Below, one piece after another: positions 60,301 through 64,000 of a stretch of DNA of 64,000 nt; within the stretch, counting starts at the first letter, position 1, and every line of letters begins with the position of its first letter. Below the pieces are notes generated by a model that saw only the letters and a program-made list of their open reading frames with translations, ran no database searches and had not been told where the DNA came from. This stretch comes from Amyelois transitella (lineage: Eukaryota > Arthropoda > Insecta > Lepidoptera > Pyralidae), in the NCBI RefSeq assembly GCF_032362555.1, contig NC_083535.1, positions 2,542,001 through 2,606,000 of the forward strand. The letters are read 5' to 3'. Made by a program: the position numbers and the translations under genes.

Positions 60301-63300
60301 GCTCATATTCCGTCCGATATTCCTCCTGCTCATGCTAGTACCATCATTGAACCTCTTGTATCGGTTCCATTAGATCTATCGGGAAAAATGCCAACTGTTG
60401 AGAGTTGTGTCAGTGTGTCGAAACAAGAGACATCTTTTGCTAATAATTATGAGAATTATGAAACTTTGGATTTATCTAATAAAAAATCTGGTATTTCAAA
60501 TAGAGACCCTACTGATGTTGTGGTAGATTTACGTGTTAAACCAGCAACACAACACTCCACGCGTGTACCTCTAGAAGACTGTTCCATCTCAAGCAAGAGC
60601 GTCGAGAAGATCGCAGGTCATGTATCAATTCCTAAAGATCTATCTGTTAAAACAAAGCATGTAGTTAGTCGTAATGATACTTTGCCTATTGCTTGTGGCA
60701 CTCAGGATTTATCCAGCCAGCATACGACGCAAACTGTAAGAGAACCAGCAGAAGAAATTATTTCTGTAGAAGAAACTGCAACAGATTTATCTGGAAAATC
60801 TACCGTTTCGCCTCGTGTTGACCAAACTATTCACCAAATTAATAATAATGAGACACTTGCTGTACCAATCACAGGAAAAATATGCCAAACTGTACAGGAA
60901 AAGGATTCCGTGGTGGTGAATAATAAGGACAGTAATGTCAACGCTCCAGCTAATTTACCTGAGAAAAGTTACGAAACTAAACAATCAGAAGTGCTAATAG
61001 CCACGCAGAATACATCTGAAAAAGTAATTGAACTAACCGATAATATATCTCAACCTACAGATGCTCAAGACTTAGATATTAGCAATTCTATGCAAAAACC
61101 AGTTTTTGATCCTACATTAAAAATACCGCAATATAAAATTAGAGTTACCACATCCGATTCTCAAGATATTGTGGAAACTGAATCAACTAACGATGAAACA
61201 GGTGCTCAGCCAGAAGCAAATTTAAGAGGATCAATATTGCCTAATAATAATATATCAATGTCTTCGGAAAAATCGTTTAATTTGGTTTCTACGCCTTTGA
61301 ATATCACGAATGTTGCGAGCCTTCCAATATATACCTTACCTAATATAGTTTCGAGTGCACATGTAAACCGACACGAAAGCACCACACCTGTATACACTTT
61401 AGCTAATGCTTGTATTTCAGTAACTAAAATTGACGGAACTGGCGTAGTTCCATTAACAAGTACTCTATTAAGCATTCCCTCCTCTACTATCGCAAATACT
61501 ACATCTGTTTATACATTAGCGAATACAACCATCGGAATACCTGATAAGTTTGGATCGAAACTTATACCTGGCGCTGAGATACCGTTGCAAGGTTCTATTC
61601 AAAGTAATTTGCATTCTCAACAAGTTGGTATTGATAATGTCTCCGAAATAGAAAGGCAAATAAATGCTATTAACAAAAACGCAATAGAGACTAAAAAGTT
61701 AAAAGATGAAATTCCTAAAATAACAGCAACAAACGCCGAGCAAGATCCTGAGACCGCTAGGAAAATAGCAATGCTACCAAAAGAACTGGTGGAGATACTT
61801 GGTACTATGCCTCCAGGGCACAGAAACCAACTTTTAAACGTTTTACCACAGTATGTTTCGAATACAAATGCGCAAGTTGATGGTATCCAGGGTACAGCAG
61901 CTGAAGCCTCAATTTCGTCAGCTGTTTCTAAGTATGGTTCTCCAATAAATTATCAAAATGCAATGGTAACATTACCCGATAATAGATTTACCGCTAATTT
62001 TAGTGCTCAACTAAACGAAAATTTTGAATCAGATATCAAGCAAAGCTTCCCTTTGCTTAATTCCACTAAATCTCCCCTTGAAGATGTCAAACCTCCAATG
62101 CGTACTTTGGATGCAAGTGGTGAATCTAAAATTGAGATTATAAATTTGGGGAAATCTGAAATAAACATGACAAAACTTAATGAAACTATAATTGATTTAA
62201 CCGAAGATGATAATCCACCATCTGCCGCTAAAACTACAGAAAATTATCCTACCACCATAGTGTTACAAGCTTTACAAGCAACTCAACCAATAATAAATTT
62301 GAGTAGTGTTACTAAAACTAAAGTTACCAACGAAAAAACCTCAATGTTGAGAGCAGTTCGCATAAAAGCACCTTCGGAAAGACATAAGTCAATGTCCACG
62401 GATTTACAGGTTTCAAAAGCTACAAATAATCTTGATAGTGAACTCGCATTTCATAAAACGTTGGCTATTCAACAATCTGAAGTAAGTAGTACACAGCATC
62501 AGAAGAAAGATGCTGTGAAGTTCCCGAGTCAAATGTCACCAGTACTGACTGAATTGACTAAAGATATTGAAAAGCCTGACAAAATTCAACGTGAAATATC
62601 AACGGATCAAATCATATCAGAAATCGAAACCGATAATAAAATAGTGGGTATAAAAACTGTGTTGGTCACCTCGTCTATTTCTACAAAGGACTTGTTGACG
62701 AAAGATGCAGTAGGTAAAGAGACCGTGAATCAAATCATACAAAACAATATTCAAAATGAGTTAGCACCCTCTGCAGATGCAATAAGTGAAAGTTCAGATA
62801 ATGAAAAACAAGATACGGCTTTTGATACTTCGATAGAGTGTTCTACTTTAAGTGGTGAATCAAAAGAGAAGATAGGTTTAGATGAGCATATTAAAGAAGA
62901 TTCCGACGATGATGTTAGTTTAGCAGTTATTGTTAAACAAAAGTTACTTGACCAGCAAATTAATAGCGAAAAGGTGGACATACTAGGAAGCAAAAATAAA
63001 CTTGATCGTAAGAAGAGACGAAAGGACAAGAAACTTAAAAGATCTGAAAAGAAAGCAGTTGGCAAACAAAAATATCTCGATCAAATAACTGCTTCTGTAA
63101 TAAAAAATGACTTAGTTCCAAATGATGCAGCCGATAATTTAGATAAGACACATGTCGAAGATTCGCCTTCAAACCAAAACTTTATCAACTCACCCAAAAG
63201 TGATATTCCTTTAAAGGATGAAGAAAAACATTCCAAAAAGAAAACCAGAAAGTCTCTGCGTAGTAAGAGTTTATTAAATACGACTTCGGATGCACTTGAT

Positions 63301-64000
63301 TTTGATAGACAAGACATGCATGAAATTGTTCTGGAGCATGATAGTGTATCTAGCTCTAGTAATATAACCCAGAAAGAGAAGGATGAAGATGATACAAAAA
63401 TAAATTCAAATGTGATAATTGAAAAGGAAGTACAACAAGAATTAGAACCGGAATCAACTGCATCTGGAAATTTATCTGATGATTTCAAATCAAAATATGA
63501 AATGTCTATATTTTCGGCAAACGATGATGACAGCTCTCACATTTATAGTAAAAAGGAAAAGGCGAGAAAGAAAAAAGACATATCTAAACTTTCTTTATCG
63601 ACTTTGCCAATTCAAGGTAAAGAAGTTGACGAAATACGTGAGATTGATAATCCTGAATTCGAAAAAGGACAGAATAACTATAGAGACGAGTGTGGAAAAG
63701 CTGCCGAACCTGATTCTTGCAGCCTTTTAGAACTTTCAGATACACAAGATTCCGGTATGCAAGAAAGCATTGAGGATGACAGTAATTCTAAAAGCGACGA
63801 ATTCCAAAAAAATAAAAGCGATACGCGTAACAAAAAAGTTAAGAAGGTCGAAATATGTGCTCAAACACCTGAAATACAAGAACAAACCATGGCACCTTTG
63901 CGGCGCAGTAGACGTGGAAAATCTCTTTTCGTTGACATTAAACCATCTGACGGGGAAAGTATTACCGAATCGGAACAAAAAACCCCACTTACCAAAAAAC
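48301..64000 (+). CDS. very large multi-zinc-finger nuclear protein, 3' incomplete
   Basis: Exons 48301-48356, 52478-52615, 55331-57348 and 57455 onward (open to the window edge) join in phase with GT/AG introns, giving at least 2,919 residues. Zinc fingers: C2H2 at about residues 145-166 and 178-199, C2HC at 206-227, then C2H2 near 590-611 and C2HC near 654-673. An uncharacterised segment lies between the third and fourth fingers ('KDWLRTLDDATQKFEK', 'IAPKHKWKWDNLESDR'). After residue 738 the chain is mostly polar and low-complexity, with basic clusters (possible nuclear localisation), a 20-residue repeat, ten consecutive prolines, DLS motifs including PLDLS and PKDLS, and 'IIDLTEDD'. By known motif biology these suggest CtBP docking and SUMO binding, hence a nuclear regulator, probably repressive. 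No gene symbol can be given. The end of the gene is outside the window. Confidence 0.88.
49391..49570 (+). repeat. repeat F, best copy, in zinc-finger gene intron 1
   Basis: 'aaatacgggttaggtaggtt', 'tgcagagatccgacgggagt', 'cctgactcacccaatccagg', 'accccgggctcctatatcca', 'gagtgatgaggatgcaaccg'. Used as the reference for the other F pieces. Confidence 0.7.
51065..51112. repeat. 24-bp direct repeat, two copies
   Basis: The units at 51,065-51,088 and 51,089-51,112 differ at one base ('gcaactnacatattgaagac'). Confidence 0.85.
51562..51663. repeat. degenerate pyrimidine-rich tandem repeat
   Basis: About nine imperfect units of 'ccctgacctat' type (10-12 bp) in intron 1 of the zinc-finger gene. Confidence 0.7.
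52824..53003 (+). mobile_element. LINE-B, 5'-truncated, 13-bp target duplication
   Basis: Flanked by TATATCTCCATAT at 52,811-52,823 and 53,004-53,016. The insert starts 'taaggacgtcctggtaaagg', encodes the last ~45 codons of a LINE protein (through 'MKRVMNVDEAKEVCRDRG' and 'VSAYPSGKEA'), stops with TGA and ends in (TATG)n. It lies in intron 2 of the zinc-finger gene, 20 bp before the 53,036 exon. Confidence 0.88.
53036..53140 (+). CDS. candidate cassette exon of the zinc-finger gene
   Basis: It lies between acceptor 'ttcattatag' and donor GTAAGT, 105 nt, entering and leaving in phase 2 exactly as exon 2 (ends 52,615) and exon 3 (starts 55,331) require. It is open throughout and would add 35 residues ('GDPLCGSSINVAILSVL', 'FRWSEYVLYFIRCLP') without changing the downstream frame. 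The added peptide is hydrophobic, unlike the rest of the protein. The main gene model omits it. Whether it is used is unknown. Confidence 0.42.
54745..54840 (+). repeat. LINE-like 3'-end fragment in zinc-finger gene intron 2
   Basis: 'gtcagcttatctgcatgcca', 'aattgcagccaaatccgttc', 'ggcggttttgcatgtccgtc' is a block commonly found at the 3' ends of insect non-LTR elements. The open frame 54,746-54,964 across it is not supported as a gene. Confidence 0.5.
59140..59820 (+). repeat. degenerate 60-nt (20-residue) coding repeat in the zinc-finger protein
   Basis: Within the last visible exon the protein repeats a unit close to 'QVSPKQxSQAFDIxHSSRN'. It is clearest from 59,155 to about 59,480 (about six units, two shortened) and decays to isolated 'VSPKQ', 'LTPKQ', 'MSPKQ' and 'VSPR' pieces by 59,820. 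Each unit carries an SP dipeptide beside a basic residue, a potential proline-directed kinase site. Confidence 0.8.

Noticed and set aside
1..64000. CRISPR array, bacterial operon, plasmid origin or viral genome
   Set aside because: No spaced direct repeats of that kind, no Shine-Dalgarno-led genes. The genes have spliceosomal introns.

Overview
This window is nuclear DNA from an AT-rich insect genome, most likely a moth or butterfly. The evidence is introns with ordinary GT/AG sites, insect-type genes, and many degraded copies of short retroposon families. Several of those families carry (TATG)n tails or the 'agctgtgcccgcgacttcgt' block that I associate with Lepidoptera. There are no operons or bacterial features. 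Repeats fill most introns and intergenic DNA.

Layout. Positions 1-15,850 hold no complete gene. They contain a TA-flanked inverted-terminal-repeat (TIR) element (919-1836), a perfect 28-bp palindrome (2555-2614), a cluster of TATCGATA sites (6875-6945), a small hairpin MITE (7788-7998), two tRNA-arm-like SINE pieces, and a 41-bp minisatellite (15,235-15,590). A minus-strand first coding exon (15,854-15,977) encodes a membrane-anchor N-terminus; the rest of that gene lies to the left and was not found. Positions 20,100-27,403 hold a complete seven-exon aldo-keto reductase (L-galactose-dehydrogenase-like) on the plus strand. Converging on it is a four-exon minus-strand glucuronyltransferase of the GlcAT-P/GlcAT-S type (34,226 to 30,513). 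All exon phases fit in both genes. Within 140 bp upstream of the glucuronyltransferase start codon sits a nested insertion: a 1.16-kb piggyBac-like element with TTAA duplications, inserted into a SINE that has its own 12-bp target duplication. Positions 37,800-41,100 hold an unrecognised minus-strand gene model with one in-frame stop, and a possible plus-strand first exon.

From 48,301 to the right edge runs one large plus-strand gene. Exons at 48,301, 52,478, 55,331 and 57,455 join in phase to give at least 2,919 residues and continue past the window. The protein has five zinc fingers near the N-terminus. A long, mostly low-complexity region follows, with a degenerate 20-residue repeat, a ten-proline run, a cluster of DLS motifs (including PLDLS and PKDLS, the CtBP-docking form) and SUMO-interaction-like motifs. 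It looks like a nuclear, probably repressive, chromatin or transcription factor. An in-phase 105-nt cassette exon lies at 53,036-53,140, just downstream of a LINE insertion.

The genes are unrelated in function. The coherent stories here are the layering of mobile elements (a SINE family sharing its 3' tail with a LINE family, each showing 11-13 bp target duplications) and the domain make-up of the large zinc-finger protein.
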